The notes under the pieces: model-generated
Seen by the model: only the letters and a program-made list of their open reading frames with translations
Database searches by the model: none
What the model was told of the DNA's origin: nothing
DNA from: Solenopsis invicta
Lineage: Eukaryota > Arthropoda > Insecta > Hymenoptera > Formicidae
Direction of reading: 5' to 3'
Length of the DNA stretch: 64,000 nt
Assembly: GCF_016802725.1 (NCBI RefSeq)
Contig: NC_052665.1
Coordinates: 10,309,001 to 10,373,000 of the forward strand
Program-made: the position numbers and the translations under genes
In this document: positions 13,201 to 26,549 of the stretch, piece after piece
How positions within the stretch are numbered: position 1 is the first letter of the stretch
Layout of the letters: the number at the start of each line of letters is the position of its first letter

Positions 13201-16200
13201 AAATTTTTTAGTAAAATTGATTTTTTTGCGAATTTCTCCAATATCTCTGTGTTCTGATAGCCCACAGAAGAGATGTAACTTTTATCATGATGTATCGAAT
13301 CGCTAAAGAAAAGACGAAAGGGTTATATCAGTCAAAGTTGGAAATTTTTTAGTAAAATTGATTTTTTTGCTAATTTGTCCAATATCTCTGTGTTCTGATA
13401 GCCCACAGAAGAGATATAACTTTTATCATGATGTATCGAATCGCTGAACTGAAAAAGGAAAGGCTTATATCAGGCAAATTTCAAAATTTGTAAGTAAATT
13501 TTTTTTCCGAATTTCTCCAATTTCTCTGTGTTCTGATAACCCCGAGAAGAGTTATAACATTTATCATAATGGATCGAGTCGCTAAAGTAAAAGACGAAAA
13601 AGTTATATCAGTCAAAGTACGAAATTTTTTAGTAAAATTGGTTTTTTTGCCAATTTCTCCAAAATCTATGTGTTCTGATAGCCCACAGAAGAGATATAAC
13701 TTTTATCATGATGTATCGAATCGCTGAACAGAAAAAGGAAAGACTTATATCAGGCAAATTTCGAAATTTTTGAGTAAAATTTTTATTTCGAATTTCTCCA
13801 ATATCTCTGTGTTCTGACAGCCCAGAGAAGATTTCTAACTTTTATCATAATGGATCGAATCGCTAAAGTGAAAGACGAAATAGTTATATCAGTCAAAGTT
13901 CAAAAATTTTGAGGAAAATTTTTTTTGCGAATTTCTCCAATATCTCTGTGTTCTGATAGCCCCGAGAAGAGTTATAACATTTATCATAATGGATCGAATC
14001 GCTAAAGTAAAAGTCGAAAATGTTATATCAGTCAAAGTTCGAAATTTTTTAGTAAAATTGGTTTTTTTGCAAATTTCTCCAATATCTCTGTGTTCTGATA
14101 GCCCACAGAAGAGCTATAACTTTTATCATGATGTATCGAATCGCTGAACTGAAAAAGGAAAGACTTATATCAGGCAAATTTCGAAATTTTTGAGTAAAAC
14201 TTTTTTTGCGAATTTCTCCAATATCTCTGCGTTCTGATAGCCCCGAGAAGAGTTATAACATTTATCATAATGGATCGAATCGCTAAAGAAAAGACGAAAG
14301 CGTTATATCAGTCAAAGTTGGAAATTTTTTAGTAAAATTGATTTTTTTGCGAAATTCTCCAATATCTCTGTGTTCTGATAGCCCACAGAAGAGATATAAC
14401 TTTTATCATGATGTATCGAATCCCTGAACTGAAAAAGTAAAGACTTATATCAGGCAAATTTCGAAATTTTTGAGTAAAATTTTTTTTACGAATTTTTCCA
14501 ATATCTCTGTGTTCTGATACCCCCTAGAAGAGTTATAACTTTTATCATAATGGATCGAATCGCTTAAGTAAAAGACGAAAATTTATATCTGTCAAAGTTC
14601 GAAATTTTTTATTAAAATTGGTTTTTCTGCGAATTTCTCCAATATCTCTGTGTTCTGATAGCCCACAGAAGAGATATAACTTTTATCATGATGTATCGAA
14701 TCGCTGAACTGAAAAAGGAAAGACTTATATCAGGCAAATTTCGAAATTTTTGAGTAAAATTTTTTTTGCGAATATCTCCAATATCTCTGCGTTCTGATAG
14801 CCCCGAAAAGAGTTATAACATTTATCATAATGGATCGAATCGCTAAAGAAAAGACGAAAGCGTTATATCAGTCATAGTTTGAAATTTTTTAGTAAAATTG
14901 ATTTTTTTGCGAATTTCTCCAATATCTCTGTGTTCTGATAGCCCACAGAAGAGATATAACTTTTATCATGATGTATCGAATCGCTGAACAGAAAAAGGAA
15001 AGACTTATATCAGGCAAATTTCAAAATTTTTGAGTAAAATTTTTTTTGCGAATTTCTCCAATATCTCTGGGTTCTGATAGCCCCGAGAAGAGTTATAACA
15101 TTTATCATAATGGATCGAATCGCTAAAGAAAAGACGAAAGCGTTATATCAGTCAAAGTTCGAAATTTTTTAGTAAAATTGGTTTTTTTGCCAATTTCTCC
15201 AAAATCTATGTGTTCTGATAGCCCACAGAAGAGATATAACTTATATCATGATGTATCGAATCGCTGAACTGAAAAAGGAAAGACTTATATCAGGCAAATT
15301 TCGAAATCTTTGAGTAAAATTTTTTTTGCGAATTTCTCCAATATCTCTGCGTTCTGATAGCCCAGAGAAGAGTTATAACATTTATCATAATGGATCGAAT
15401 CGCTAAAGAAAAGACGAAAACGTTATATCAGTCAAAGTTGGAAATTTTTTAGTAAAATTGATTTTTTTGCGAATTTCTCCAATATCTCTGTGTTCTGATA
15501 GCCCACAGAAGAGATGTAACTTTTATCATGATGTATCGAATCGCTAAAGAAAAGACGAAAGGGTTATATCAGTCAAAGTTGGAAATTTTTTAGTAAAATT
15601 GATTTTTTTGCTAATTTGTCCAATATCTCTGTGTTCTGATAGCCCACAGAAGAGATATAACTTTTATCATGATGTATCGAATCGCTGAACTGAAAAAGGA
15701 AAGGCTTATATCAGGCAAATTTCAAAATTTGTGAGTAAATTTCTTTTGCGAATTTCTCCAATATCTCTGTGTTCTGATAACCCCGAGAAAAGTTATAACA
15801 TTTATCATAATGGATCGAGTCGCTAAAGTAAAAGACGAAAAAGTTATATCAGTCAAAGTACGAAATTTTTTAGTAAAATTGGTTTTTTTGCCAATTTCTC
15901 CAAAATCTATGTGTTCTGATAGCCCACAGAAGAGATATAACTTTTATCATGATGTATCGAATCGCTGAACAGAAAAAGGAAAGACTTATATCAGGCAAAT
16001 TTCGAAATATTTGAGTAAAATTTTTTTTGCGGATTTCTTCAATATCTCTGTGTTCTGATAGCCCAGAGAAGATTTCTAATCTTTATCATAATGGATCGAA
16101 TCGCTAAAGTGAAAGACGAAATAGTTATATCAGTCAAAGTTCGAAAATTTTGAGGAAAATTTTTTTTGCGAATTTCTCCAATATCTCTGTGTTCTGATAG

Positions 16201-18791
16201 CCCCGAGAAGAGTTATAACATTTATCATAATGGATCGAATCGCTAAAGTAAAAGACGAAAATGTTATATCAGTCAAAGTTCGAAATTTTTTAGTAAAATT
16301 GGTTTTTTTGCAAATTTCTCCAATATCTCTGTGTTCTGATAGCCCACAGAAGAGCTATAACTTTTATCATGATGTATCGAATCCCTGAACTGAAAAAGGA
16401 AAGACTTATATCAGGCAAATTTCGAAATTTTTGAGTAAAATTTTTTTTGCGAATTTCTCCAATATCTCTGCGTTCTGATAGCCCCGAAAAGAGTTATAAC
16501 ATTTATCATAATGGATCGAATCGCTAAAGAAAAGACGAAAGCGTTATATCAGTCATAGTTGGAAATTTTTTAGTAAAATTGATTTTTTTGCGAATTTCTC
16601 CAATATCTCTGTGTTCTGATAGCCCACAGAAGAGATATAACTTTTATCATGATGTATCGAATCGCTGAACAGAAAAAGGAAAGACTTATATCAGGCAAAT
16701 TTCAAAATTTTTGAGTAAAATTTTTTTTGCGAATTTCTCCAATATCTCTGGGTTCTGATAGCCCCGAGAAGAGTTATAACATTTATCATAATGGATCGAA
16801 TCGCTAAAGAAAAGACGAAAGCGTTATATCAGTCAAAGTTCGAAATTTTTTAGTAAAATTGGTTTTTTTGCGAATTTCTCCAAAATCTATGTGTTCTGAT
16901 AGCCCACAGAAGAGATATAACTTTTATCATGATGTATCGAATCGCTGAACTGAAAAAGGAAAGACTTATATCAGGCAAATTTCGAAATCTTTGAGTAAAA
17001 TTTTTTTTGCGAATTTCTCCAATATCTCTGCGTTCTGATAGCCCAGAGAAGAGTTATAACATTTATCATAATGGATCGAATCGCTAAAGAAATGACGAAA
17101 ACGTTATATCAGTCAAAGTTGGAAATTTTTTAGTAAAATTGATTTTTTTGCGAATTTCTCCAATATCTCTGTGTTCTGATAGCCCACAGAAGAGATGTAA
17201 CTTTTATCATGATGTATCGAATCGCTAAAGAAAAGACGAAAGGGTTATATCAGTCAAAGTTGGAAATTTTTTAGTAAAATTGATTTTTTTGCTAATTTGT
17301 CCAATATCTCTGTGTTCTGATAGCCCACAGAAGAGATATAACTTTTATCATGATGTATCGAATCGCTGAACTGAAAAAGGAAAGGCTTATATCAGGCAAA
17401 TTTCAAAATTTGTGAGTAAATTTTTTTTTGCGAATTTCTCCAATATCTCTGTGTTCTGATAACCCCGAGAAGAGTTATAACATTTATCATAATGGATCGA
17501 GTCGCTAAAGTAAAAGACGAAAAAGTTATATCAGTCAAAGTACGAAATTTTTTAGTAAAATTGGTTTTTTTGCCAATTTCTCCAAAATCTATGTGTTCTG
17601 ATAGCCCACAGAAGAGATATAACTTTTATCATGATGTATCGAATCGCTGAACAGAAAAAGGAAAGACTTATATCAGGCAAATTTCGAAATTTTTGAGTAA
17701 AATTTTTTTTGCGAATTTCTTCAATATCTCTGTGTTCTGATAGCCCAGAGAAGATTTCTAACTTTTATCATAATGGATCGAATCGCTAAAGTGAAAGACG
17801 AAATAGTTATATCAGTCAAAGTTCGAAAATTTTGAGGAAAATTTTTTTTGCGAATTTCTCCAATATCTCTGTGTTCTGATAGCCCCGAGAAGAGTTATAA
17901 CATTTATCATAATGGATCGAATCGCTAAAGTAAAAGTCGAAAATGTTATATCAGTCAAAGTTCGAAATTTTTTAGTAAAATTGGTTTTTTTGCAAATTTC
18001 TCCAATATCTCTGTGTTCTGATAGCCCACAGAAGAGCTATAACTTTTATCATGATGTATCGAATCGCTGAACTGAAAAAGGAAAGACTTATATCAGGCAA
18101 ATTTCGAAATTTTTGAGTAAAACTTTTTTTGCGAATTTCTCCAATATCTCTGCGTTCTGATAGCCCCGAGAAGAGTTATAACATTTATCATAATGGATCG
18201 AATCGCTAAAGAAAAGACGAAAGCGTTATATCAGTCAAAGTTGGAAATTTTTTAGTAAAATTGATTTTTTTGCGAAATTCTCCAATATCTCTGTGTTCTG
18301 ATAGCCCACAGAAGAGATATAACTTTTATCATGATGTATCGAATCCCTGAACTGAAAAAGTAAAGACTTATATCAGGCAAATTTCGAAATTTTTGAGTAA
18401 AATTTTTTTTACGAATTTTTCCAATATCTCTGTGTTCTGATACCCCCTAGAAGAGTTATAACTTTTATCATAATGGATCGAATCGCTTAAGTAAAAGACG
18501 AAAATTTATATCTGTCAAAGTTCGAAATTTTTTATTAAAATTGGTTTTTCTGCGAATTTCTCCAATATCTCTGTGTTCTGATAGCCCACAGAAGAGATAT
18601 AACTTTTATCATGATGTATCGAATCGCTGAACTGAAAAAGGAAAGACTTATATAAGGCAAATTTCGAAATTTTTGAGTAAAATTTTTTTTGCGATTTTCT
18701 CCAATATCTCTGTGTTCTGATAGCCCAGAGAAGATTTCTAACTTTTATCATAATGGATCGAATCGCTAAAGTGAAAGACGAAAGAGTTATA
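10251..18791. repeat. Satellite array, block 3 (longest uninterrupted run, 8.5 kb)
   Basis: About 61 monomers. The first part (to about 14720) repeats block 2 with a 5,909-bp offset: GCTAATTTGTCC at 11687 and 13369 matches 5778 and 7460. From about 14720 the offset changes to about 3,922 bp (same marker at 15610 and 17291). This is what is expected if a third super-unit copy lost about 1,987 bp including its foldback. The 1,682-bp sub-period is kept throughout. Confidence 0.93.
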
Positions 18792-20082
18792 CAGGGTGTC
18801 CCATTTTAATGCATCCACGCAAATATTTACGTTCGCTTGCATTTTACTAGAAAATGTATTAGACAAAAGTTGTATGGTTTCGAGGGGTACAAAAGATGGT
18901 GTCATTAATTTGACCTCGAATAGTTGCTTAAAGGTCACATGAAGGCCACCTTCAATTTTTTAAATAGAAACGCCTATTTTTTATAGCGTATTCTTGTAGC
19001 TTATGTCGAGACGTTTCCAAAACACTATAAACAGATGTCTTTCCGTTAAGTATTTTGCAAGTTGTGACGCTTGAAATTTGGTTGGTTATTTTAATACATC
19101 CACGCAAATACTTCCGTTCCCTTGCATTTTACAAGAAAATGTTTCAGACAAAAGTTGTATGGTTCAAAGGGGTTCAACCGTTGATGACCTTGAACTTGAC
19201 CTTGAAGTCGATTTTCAAAGTCATTTTAAGATTAACAAGTGTTTTTTCAATGGAAACCCGTATTTTTGATCCCGGATTTGGAAAGAGCACAAAATTTTGC
19301 ATAAAAAATATGTACCAATGTTAGGGCCTAAAAGTATACCATAGGGGACTTTTAGACGAAAACAAGTGATTTTATTTTAGCACTACTTTTTGTGATAAAG
19401 TATTTAGCACTACACACGTTAATCAAGCACCCCAAGGGGAACAGAAAACTACTACGTCCACGTCGTTGTTCCTGGGTTATGCTAAATGTAGTGCTAAAAT
19501 AAAATCACTTGTTTTCGTCTAAAAGTCCCCTATAGTCCACTTTTAGGCCCTACCATGGGTACATATTTTTTACGCAAAACTTTGTGCTCTTTCCAAATCC
19601 GGGATCAAAAATAGGGGTTTTCAATGAAAAAACACTTGTTAATCTTAAAATGACTTTGAAAATCGACTTCAAGGTCAAGTTCAAGGTCATCAATGGTTGG
19701 CCCCCTTTGAACAATACAACTTTTGTCTGAAACATTTTCTAGTAAAATGCAAGGGAAAGGAAATATTTGCGTGGATGGATTAAAATGGCCCACCAACATT
19801 CAAGCTTCACAACTCGCAAAATACTTAACGGAAAGACATTTGTTTATAGTGTTTTGGAAACGTCTCGAGATAAGCTACAAGTATATGCCATAAAAAATAG
19901 GGAGGTCCATATAAAAAATTGTAGTTGACCTTCATGTGACCTTTAAGCAACTATTCGAGGTCAAATTAATGACACCATCTTATGTCCCCCTCGAAACCAT
20001 ACAACTTTTGTCTTAAATATTTTCTTGTAAAATGCGAGGGAACGGAAATATTTGCGTGGAGGAATTAAAATGGGACACCCTG
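18792..20082. mobile_element. Foldback element copy 3 (full length, 1,291 bp)
   Basis: CAGGG...CCCTG ends with TA flanks, inserted after the same 'GACGAAAGAGTTA' monomer sequence as copies 1, 2, 4, 5 and 6. Its right arm carries 'ACACTTGTTAATC', 'GGCCCCCTTTG' and 'TACTTAACGG', shared with copies 0 and 5 rather than 1, 2 and 4. Arm and centre layout is as for copy 1. Confidence 0.88.
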
Positions 20083-23000
20083 TATCAAAGTTCGAAATTT
20101 TTGAGTAAAATTTTTTTCGCGAATTTCTCCAATATTTCTGTTTTCTGATAGCCCCCAGAAGAGTTCTAACTTTTATCATGATGGATCGAATCGCTAAAGT
20201 GAAAAACGAAAGACTTATATCAGTCAAAGTTCGAAATCTTTGAGTAAAATTTTTTCGCGAATTTCTCCAATATCTCTGTGTTCTGATAGCCCCCAGAATA
20301 GTTCTAACTTTTATCATGATCGATCGAGTCGCTAAAGTGAAAAACGAAAGATTTATATCAGTCAAAGTTCGAAATTTTTGAGTAAAATTTTTTTCGCGAA
20401 TTTCTCCAATATCTCTGTGTTCTGATAGCCCCCAGAATAGTTCTAACTTTTATCATGATCGATCAAGTCGCTAAAGTGAAGAACGAAAGACTTATATCAG
20501 TCAAAGTTCGAAATATTTGAGTAAATTTTTTTTTGCGAATTTCTCCAATATCTCTGTGTTCTGATAGCCCCGAGAAGAGTTATAACATTTATCATAATGG
20601 ATCCAATCGCTAAAGAAAAGACGAAAGCGTTATATCAGTCAAAGTTGGAAATTTTTTAGTAAAATTGATTTTTTTGCGAATTTCTCCAATATCTATGTGT
20701 TCTGATAGCCCACAGAAGAGATATAACTTTTATATTGATGTATCGAATCGCTGAACAGAAAAAGGAAAGACTTATATCAGGCAAATTTCGAAATTTTTGA
20801 GTAAAATTTTTTTTGCGAATTTCTTCAATATCTCTGTGTGCTGATAGCCCAGAGAAGATTTCTATCTTTTATCATAATGGATCGAATCGCTAAAGTGAAA
20901 GACGAAATAGCTATATCAGTCAAAGTTCGAAATTTTTTAGTAAAATTGGTTTTTTTGCGAATTTCTCCAATATCTCTGTGTTCTGATAGCCCACAGAAGA
21001 GATATAACTTTTATCATGATGTATCGAATCGCTGAACTGAAAAAGGAAAGACTTATATCAGGCAAATTTCGAAATTTTTGAGTAAAATTATTTTTGCGAA
21101 TTTCTCCAATATCTCTGCGTTCTGATAGCCCCGAGAAGAGTTATAACATTTATCATAATGGATCGAATAGCTAAAGAAAAGACGAAAGCGTTATATCAGT
21201 CAAAGTTGGAAATTTTTTAGTAAAATTGATTTTTTTGCGAATTTCTCCAATATCTCTGTGTTCTGATAGCCCACAGAAGAGATGTAACTTTTATAATGAT
21301 GTATCGAATCGCTAAAGAAAAGACGAAAGCGTTATATCAGTCAAAGTTCGAAAATTTTGAGGAAAATTTTTTTTGCGAATTTCTCCAATATCTCTGTGTT
21401 CTGATAGCCCCGAGAAGAGTTATAACATTTATCATAATGGATCGAATCGCTAAAGTAAAAGACGAAAATGTTATATCAGTCAAAGTTCGAAATTTTTTAG
21501 TAAAATTGGTTTTTTTGCAAATTTCTCCAATATCTCTGTGTTCTGATAGCCCACAGAAGAGCTATAACTTTTATCATGATGTATCGAATCGCTGAACTGA
21601 AAAAGGAAAGACTTATATCAGGCAAATTTCGAAATTTTTGAGTAAAATTTTTTTTGCAAATTTCTCCAATATCTGTGCGTTCTGATAGCCCGGAGAAGAG
21701 TTATAACATTTATCATAATGTATCGAATCGCTAAAGAAAAGACGAAAGCGTTATATCAGTCAAAGTTGGAAATTTTTTAGTAAAATTGATTTTTTTGCGA
21801 ATTTCTCCAATATCTCTGTGTTCTGATAGCCCACAGAAGAGATATAACTTTTATCATGATGTATCGAATCGCTGAACTGAAAAAGTAAAGACTTATATCA
21901 GGCAAATTTCGAAATTTTTGAGTAAAATTTTTTTTACGAATTTTTCCAATATCTCTGTGTTCTGATACCCCCTAGAAGAGTTATAACTTTTATCATAATG
22001 GATCGAATCGCTTAAGTAAAAGACGAAAATTTATATCTGTCAAAGTTCGAAATTTTTTATTAATATTGGTTTTTCTGCGAATTTCTCCAATATCTCTGTG
22101 TTCTGATAGCCCACAGAAGAGATATAACTTTTATCATGATGTATCGAATCGCTGAACTGAAAAAGGAAAGACTTATATCAGGCAAATTTCGAAAACTTTG
22201 AGTAAAATTTTTTTTGCGAATTTCTCCAATATCTCTGCGTTCTGATAGCCCAGAGAAGAGTTATAACATTTATCATAATGGATCGAATCGCTAAAGAAAA
22301 GACAAAAACGTTATATCAGTCAAAGTTGGAAATTTTTTAGTAAAATTGATTTTTTTGCGAATTTCTCCAATATCTCTGTGTTCTGATAGCCCCGAGAAGA
22401 GTTATAACATTTATCATAATGGATCGAATCGCTAAAGTAAAAGACGAAAATGTTATATCAGTCAAAGTTCGAAATTTTTTAGTAAAATTGGTTTTTTTGC
22501 GAATTTCTCCAATATCTATGTGTTCTGATAGCCCACAGAAGAGATATAACTTTTATCATGATGTATCGAATCGCTGAACAGAAAAAGGAAAGACTTATAT
22601 CAGGCAAATTTCAAAATTTTTGAGTAAAATTTTTTTGCGAATTTCTCCAATATCTCTGTGTTCTGATAGCCCCGAGAAGAGTTATAACATTTATCATAAT
22701 GGATCGAATCGCTAAAGAAAAGACGAAAGCGTTATATCAGTCAAAGTTGGAAATTTTTTAGTAAAATTGATTTTTTTGCGAATTTCTCCAATATCTCTGT
22801 GTTCTGATAGCCCACAGAAGAGATATAACTTTTATCATGATGTATCGAATCGCTGAACTGAAAAAGGAAAGACTTACATCAGGCAAATTTCAAAATTTGT
22901 GAGTAAATTTTTTTTTGCGAATTTCTCCAATATCTCTGTGTTCTGATAACCCCGAGAAGAGTTATAACATTTATCATAATGGATCGAGACGCTAAAGTAA

Positions 23001-25258
23001 AAGACGAAAAAGTTATATCAGTCGAAGTTCGAAATTTTTTAGTAAAATTGGTTTTTTTGCCAATTTCTCCAATTTCTATGTGTTCTGATAGCCCACAGAA
23101 GAGATATAACTTATATCATGATGTATCGAATCGCTGAACAGAAAAAGAAAAGACTTATATCAGGCAAATTTCGAAATTTTTGAGTAAAATTTTTTTTGCG
23201 AATTTCTTCAATATCTCTGTGTTCTGATAGCCCAGAGAAGATTTCTAACTTTTATCATAATGGATCGAATCGCTAAAGTGAAAGACGAAATAGTTATATC
23301 AGTCAAAGTTCGAAAATTTTGAGGAAAATTTTTTTTGCGAATTTCTCCAATATCTCTGCGTTCTGATAGCCCCGAAAAGAGTTATAACATTTATCATAAT
23401 GGATCGAATCGCTAAAGAAAAGACGAAAGCGTTATATCAGTCATAGTTGGAAATTTTTTAGTAAAATTGATTTTTTTGCGAATTTCTCCAATATCTCTGT
23501 GTTCTGATAGCCCCGAGAAGAGTTATAACATTTATCATAATGGATCGAATCGCTAAAGAAAAGACGAAAGCGTTATATCAGTCAAAGTTCGAAATTTTTT
23601 AGTAAAATTGGTTTTTTTGCGAATTTCTCCAAAATCTATGTGTTCTGATAGCCCACAGAAGAGATATAACTTTTATCATGATGTATCGAATCGCTGAACT
23701 GAAAAAGGAAAGACTTATATCAGGCAAATTTCGAAATCTTTGAGTAAAATTTTTTTTGCGAATTTCTCCAATATCTCTGCGTTCTGATAGCCCAGAGAAG
23801 AGTTATAACATTTATCATAATGGATCGAATCGCTAAAGAAAAGACGAAAACGTTATATCAGTCAAAGTTGGAAATTTTTTAGTAAAATTGATTTTTTTGC
23901 GAATTTCTCCAATATCTCTGTGTTCTGATAGCCCACAGAAGAGATGTAACTTTTATCATGATGTATCGAATCGCTAAAGAAAAGACGAAAGGGTTATATC
24001 AGTCAAAGTTGGAAATTTTTTAGAAAAATTGATTTTTTTGCTAATTTGTCCAATATCTCTGTGTTCTGATAGCCCACAGAAGAGATATAACTTTTATCAT
24101 GATGTATCGAATCGCTCAACTGAAAAAGGAAAGGCTTATATCAGGCAAATTTCAAAATTTGTGAGTAAATTTTTTTTTGCGAATTTCTCCAATATCTCTG
24201 TGTTCTGATAACCCCGAGAAGAGTTATAACATTTATCATAATGGATCGAGTCGCTAAAGTAAAAGACGAAAAAGTTATATCAGTCAAAGTACGAAATTTT
24301 TTAGTAAAATTGGTTTTTTTGCCAATTTCTCCAAAATCTATGTGTTCTGATAGCCCACAGAAGAGATATAACTTTTATCATGATGTATCGAATCGCTGAA
24401 CAGAAAAAGGAAAGACTTATATCAGGCAAATTTCGAAATTTTTGAGTAAAATTTTTTTTGCGAATTTCTTCAATATCTCTGTGTTCTGATAGCCCAGAGA
24501 AGATTTCTAACTTTTATCATAATGGATCGAATCGCTAAAGTGAAAGACGAAATAGTTATATCAGTCAAAGTTCGAAAATTTTGAGGAAAATTTTTTTTGC
24601 GAATTTCTCCAATATCTCTGTGTTCTGATAGCCCCGAGAAGAGTTATAACATTTATCATAATGGATCGAATCGCTAAAGAAAAGACGAAAGCGTTATATC
24701 AGTCAAAGTTGGAAATTTTTTAGTAAAATTGATTTTTTTGCGAAATTCTCCAATATCTCTGTGTTCTGATAGCCCACAGAAGAGATATAACTTTTATCAT
24801 GATGTATCGAATCCCTGAACTGAAAAAGTAAAGACTTATATCAGGCAAATTTCGAAATTTTTGAGTAAAATTTTTTTTACGAATTTTTCCAATATCTCTG
24901 TGTTCTGATACCCCCTAGAAGAGTTATAACTTTTATCATAATGGATCGAATCGCTTAAGTAAAAGACGAAAATTTATATCTGTCAAAGTTCGAAATTTTT
25001 TATTAAAATTGGTTTTTCTGCGAATTTCTCCAATATCTCTGTGTTCTGATAGCCCACAGAAGAGATATAACTTTTATCATGATGTATCGAATCGCTGAAC
25101 TGAAAAAGGAAAGACTTATATAAGGCAAATATCGAAATTTTTGAGTAAAATTTTTTTTCGATTTTCTCCAATATCTCTGTGTTCTGATAGCCCAGAGAAG
25201 ATTTCTAACTTTTATCATAATGGATCGAATCGCTAAAGTGAAAGACGAAAGAGTTATA
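20083..25258. repeat. Satellite array, block 4
   Basis: About 37 monomers. The first few (20083-20520) are of the 'TTTTTCGCG ... CCCCCAGAATAG' kind with GATCGATC in place of GATGTATC, a subtype seen again at about 33640-33830. The later part returns to the common alternating subtypes. The GCTAATTTGTCC marker occurs at about 24050. The regular 5,909-bp period is not kept here, so this block has a separate rearrangement history. Confidence 0.93.
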
Positions 25259-26549
25259 CAGGGTGTCCCATTTTAATGTATCCACATAAATATTTACGTT
25301 CGCTTGCATTTTACTACAAAATGTTTTAGACAAAAGTTGTATGGTTTCGAGGGGTACATAAGATGGTGTCATTAATTTGACCTCGAATAGTTGCTTAAAG
25401 GTCACATGAAGGCCACCTTCAATTTTTTAAATAGAAACGCCTATTTTTTATAGCGCATTCTTGTAGCTCATGTCGAGACGTTTCCAAAACACTATAAACA
25501 AATGTCTTTCCGTTAAGTATTTTGCAAGTTGTGAAGCTTGAAATTTGGATGGTTATTTTAATACATCCACGCAAATACTTCCGTTCCCTTGCATTTTACA
25601 AGAAAATGTTTCAGACAAAAGTTGTATGGTTCAAAGGGGTTCAACCGTTGATGACCTTGAACTTGACCTTGAAGTCGATTTTCAAAGTCATTTTAAGATT
25701 AACAAGTGTTTTTTCAATGGAAACCCGTATTTTTGATCCCGGATTTGGAAAGAGCACAAAATTTTGCATAAAAAATATGTACCAATGTTAGGGCCTAAAA
25801 GTATACCATAGGGGACTTTTAGACGAAAACAAGTGATTTTATTTTAGCACTACTTTTTGCGATAAAGTATTTAGCACTACACACGTTAATCAAGCACCCC
25901 AAGGGGAACAGAAAACTACTACGTCCACGTCGTTGTACCTGGGTTATGCTAAAGGTAGTGCTAAAATAAAATCACTTGTTTTCGTCTAAAAGTCCCCTAT
26001 AGTCCACTTTTAGGCCCTACCATGTGTACATATTTTTTACGCAAAACTTTGTGCTCTTTCCAAATCCGGGATCAAAAATAGGGGTTTCCAATGAAAAAAC
26101 ACATGTTAATCTTAAAATGACTTTGAAGATCGACTTCAAGGTCAAGTTCAAGGTCATCAATGGTTGGCCTCCTTTGAACAATACAACTTTTGTCTGAAAC
26201 ATTTTCTAGTAAAATGCAAGGGAACGGAAATATTTGCCTGGATGGATTAAAATGGCCCACCAACATTCAAGCTTCACAACTCGCAAAATACTTTTCGGAA
26301 AGACATTTGTTTATAGTGTTTTGGAAACGTCTCGAGATAAGCTACAAGTATATGCCATAAAAAATAGGGAGGTCCTTTTAAAAAATTGTAGTTGACCTTC
26401 ATGTGACCTTTAAGCAACTATTCGAGGTCAAATTAATGACACCATCTTATGTCCCCCTCGAAACCATACAACTTTTGTCTTAAATATTTTCTTGTAAAAT
26501 GCGAGGGAACGGAAATATTTGCGTGGAGGAATTAAAATGGGACACCCTG
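25259..26549. mobile_element. Foldback element copy 4 (full length, 1,291 bp)
   Basis: Same ends, TA flanks and host monomer position as the other full-length copies. The right arm is of the copy 1/2 kind ('ACACATGTTAATC', 'TACTTTTCGG'). Private changes include 'CCACATAAATATT' in the left arm and 'TTTGCCTGGATGG' in the right arm. Confidence 0.88.
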
